Shown here: positions 49,568 to 51,623 of the stretch, piece after piece | Layout of the letters: every line of letters begins with the position of its first letter | Numbering within the stretch: position 1 is the stretch's first letter | Origin: Verrucomicrobiota bacterium | GTDB taxonomy: Bacteria; Verrucomicrobiota; Verrucomicrobiia; Chthoniobacterales; UBA10450 | Assembly (NCBI GenBank): GCA_003218135.1 | Contig: QHNQ01000021.1 | Coordinates: 1 to 51,623 of the forward strand | Length of the DNA: 51,623 nucleotides | Direction: 5' to 3' | The notes under the pieces: model-generated | Told to the model about the DNA's origin: nothing | Database searches by the model: none | Seen by the model: the letters and a program-made list of their open reading frames with translations, nothing else | Translations under genes and position numbers: made by a program

Positions 49568-51623
49568 ATGCGTACGTCAATTGATGCTCGCGCAAATCTC
49601 GACCTGATTGAGGAGAATTACCGGCGTTGGCAGCAAAATCGTGAGTCGGTCGATTCCGGATGGTCCGCTTTTTTCGAAGGATTCGAGCTTGGCAATCTTC
49701 CCCAGCGCGACGGTGCGGCGGTCGCGGAAGCCGAGGCTCGCGAGGCAGCGTTACAGACCCGCATTGATGGTCTTGTGTACGCGTATTGCATGCTCGGTCA
49801 CACCATTGCGCGTGTCGATCCGCTCGCGGAGACGCGGCCGAAAAATCCGTTGCTCAGCTTAAGCGAGTTTGGATTTAGAGAGTCGGATCTCGACCTCCGC
49901 GTTTCGTCGAAATTCTTCCTCGACAATCGGCAAATGACCTTGCGCGAAATGATCGCCGGGCTCGAGAGGATTTATGCGGATTCCATCGGCTCGGAATTCA
50001 TGCACATCCAGGACCCGCGGATCCGCGAATGGGTGCGGCGGCGGTTGGAGACGCGGCCGCACAAACATTCGACGCCGCGCGAGGTTCAGGTGGCCTTGTT
50101 GCGCTCGCTCCTCGAAGCCGAATCGTTCGAGATTTTCCTGCATACACGCTACGTGGGGCAAAAACGGTTTTCACTTCAGGGCGCGGAATCGGTGATGGTG
50201 ATTCTTGATACGATTCTGCACAGATGCCCCGATGGTGGCGTCGAGGAAATCTGCATGGGCATGGCGCATCGCGGCAGGCTCAATGTGCTGGCGAATTTTT
50301 TGCGCAAATCCCTCAAGGTCATCTTTACCGAATTCAGCGAGAATTACATTCCTGAATTGGTGGCCGGCGATGGCGACGTGAAATACCATCTCGGCTACCA
50401 CTCAGTGCGCAGGCTCGGTTCAGGAGCTGAGGTTGAGATTCGTCTCTCGTCGAATCCGAGTCATTTGGAAGCTGTCGATCCCGTAGTCGAAGGACAAGCG
50501 CGCGCGCGGCAACGAATCCGCGGCGACACCGAGCATCGGCGAAAAGTTTTGCCGCTGCTGGTGCACGGCGACGCGGCTTTCATTGCGCAGGGGATCGTGG
50601 CTGAGACGCTAAACTTGTCGCAACTACACGGCTACAGCACCGGCGGTACGGTTCACATCGTGGTGAATAATCAAATCGGCTTTACCACCCTGCCGAAAGA
50701 TGCGCGGTCATCTCAATACGCCACCGATATCGGCAAGATGATTGAGGCACCGATTTTTCATGTGAACGGCGACGATCCGTTGGCCATTAAATTTTTGAGC
50801 GACATGGCATTCGATTTTCGTCAGCAATTCGGGCGTGACGTGGTGATCGACATGTATTGCTATCGCCGCTATGGCCATAATGAAGGCGACGAACCCTCGT
50901 TTACCCAGCCCGATCTCTACGCGAAGATCGAGAAACGCCCATCGGTCACGCAACTTTACAAACGCGAGCTGCTCGAAGCGGGCACACTCAGCGAAGACGA
51001 CGCCGCCTCGCTCGAAACCGAGTTTGCTCTCCGGCTGGAAATGACGCGGGACGAAATCGCCGCCATTGAAAAAAGAAAGGCTAGCCAGAAAGCGAAGTTC
51101 CGGGAATCGACAGCAATTTTTCAACCCGAATACACAAGCACGTCAGAGCCGACCGCGATCAGCGAGAAAACGCTCAAGATCATAGTCGACGGTTTCACCC
51201 GCGTTCCGGAGGGGTTTGAAATTCAGCCGAAGATCAAACGCATTGTGCTGGATCATCAACGCAAAGTATTCGAAGAGGGCGGTCCGTATGAATGGCATTA
51301 TGCCGAAACGCTCGCTTTCGGATCGCTGCTTCTCGATGGAATTCCAGTCCGCTTATCTGGCCAGGACAGCTCGCGCGGCACGTTCAGCACTCGGCACTCG
51401 GTACTTTACGATGCAAAGACCGGCAAGCCCTACGTGCCGCTCATGCACCTGGCCGAAAAACAGGCGCGCATCTGCATTTACAACAGCCCGCTCTCGGAAG
51501 CTGCTGTGCTCGGATTCGATTACGGCTACTCGCTCGACTATCCAAAAATGCTCTGCCTGTGGGAAGCGCAGTTCGGCGATTTCGCCAATGGTGCGCAGAC
51601 CATCATAGATCAATTCATCGTTT
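49568..51623 (+). CDS. sucA: 2-oxoglutarate dehydrogenase E1 component (C-terminus cut off by window end)
   Basis: Reading from the ATG at 49568, 685 codons stay open to the window end. The N-terminal E2-binding segment LDLIEENYRRWQQN is followed by CMGMAHRGRLNVLANF (about 228-243), SSNPSHLEAVDPVVEGQARA, the thiamine-diphosphate region HGDAAFIAQGIVAETLN and VVNNQIGFTT, YCYRRYGHNEGDEP, and the start of the pyrimidine-binding domain with LSGQDSSRGTFSTRHS. This is OGDH E1 (about 920 residues expected), which decarboxylates 2-oxoglutarate in the TCA cycle. The E2 gene is expected just beyond the window. Confidence 0.96.
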   Translation, partial: MRTSIDARANLDLIEENYRRWQQNRESVDSGWSAFFEGFELGNLPQRDGAAVAEAEAREAALQTRIDGLVYAYCMLGHTIARVDPLAETRPKNPLLSLSEFGFRESDLDLRVSSKFFLDNRQMTLREMIAGLERIYADSIGSEFMHIQDPRIREWVRRRLETRPHKHSTPREVQVALLRSLLEAESFEIFLHTRYVGQKRFSLQGAESVMVILDTILHRCPDGGVEEICMGMAHRGRLNVLANFLRKSLKVIFTEFSENYIPELVAGDGDVKYHLGYHSVRRLGSGAEVEIRLSSNPSHLEAVDPVVEGQARARQRIRGDTEHRRKVLPLLVHGDAAFIAQGIVAETLNLSQLHGYSTGGTVHIVVNNQIGFTTLPKDARSSQYATDIGKMIEAPIFHVNGDDPLAIKFLSDMAFDFRQQFGRDVVIDMYCYRRYGHNEGDEPSFTQPDLYAKIEKRPSVTQLYKRELLEAGTLSEDDAASLETEFALRLEMTRDEIAAIEKRKASQKAKFRESTAIFQPEYTSTSEPTAISEKTLKIIVDGFTRVPEGFEIQPKIKRIVLDHQRKVFEEGGPYEWHYAETLAFGSLLLDGIPVRLSGQDSSRGTFSTRHSVLYDAKTGKPYVPLMHLAEKQARICIYNSPLSEAAVLGFDYGYSLDYPKMLCLWEAQFGDFANGAQTIIDQFIV

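Overview
The window is about 51.6 kb of ordinary-looking Gram-negative chromosome with one small accessory patch at its left end. Gene content includes Lpt lipopolysaccharide export, KdsA, BamD, LptE, HPr with HPr kinase and EI but no sugar-specific EII, biosynthetic SpeA, a Gld-type ABC cluster, and tryptophan/aspartate-proline repeat and DUF4340 proteins. Together with many word-like intergenic repeats this resembles a soil Verrucomicrobiota (Chthoniobacterales/Spartobacteria-like) genome. That assignment is inference; no rRNA is present to test it.

Layout. 1-138: start of a class III nucleotide cyclase gene running off the left edge. 236-1845: an integrase-less integron cassette array (CALIN) on the minus strand, with three cassettes, three folded attC sites and one half-site. 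The cassette genes encode an exported protein and two small membrane proteins of unknown function, and each takes its ATG from the attC R' box. 1971-6598: a fused GH18-like/NodB deacetylase/GT2 synthase, a gamma-carbonic anhydrase-like protein and a secreted cupin. 6646-14706, all minus strand: glycerate kinase, GatB, CvpA-like, AroC, then a transsulfuration block (thioredoxin-like, cystathionine beta-synthase, cystathionine gamma-lyase/synthase). 15006-20090: ribosomal protein S1 behind a good sigma-70 promoter and a hairpin-rich leader, a lipoprotein, AsnRS (minus) and a repeat protein. 20123-27002: orphan zinc-binding protein, SpeA, bifunctional-nuclease family protein, then hprK-ptsH-ptsI.

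27159-28525 holds a cation/proton antiporter preceded by what I read as a fluoride (crcB-motif) riboswitch. Its pseudoknot strand is also the anti-Shine-Dalgarno strand. 28624-31484: kdsA-lptC-lptA-lptB, with every junction overlapping. 31520-38672: membrane protein, tandem Usp protein, CoaD, MoaC, MogA-type protein, M23 peptidase, two exported proteins, PHP phosphoesterase and DUF72 protein. 38818-41465: BamD-LptE-TPR outer-membrane assembly operon. 41559-41640: tRNA-Leu(CAG), followed by a convergent gene for a basic repeat protein. 42247-42927: UbiE/MenG. 42997-49322: HtrA, ABC ATPase, permease, GldG-like and DUF4340 in one minus-strand run. 49568 to the right edge: 2-oxoglutarate dehydrogenase E1, incomplete.

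Several families of intergenic repeats sit at gene ends. In at least five genes they supply the stop codon and in three they make up the N-terminal codons.
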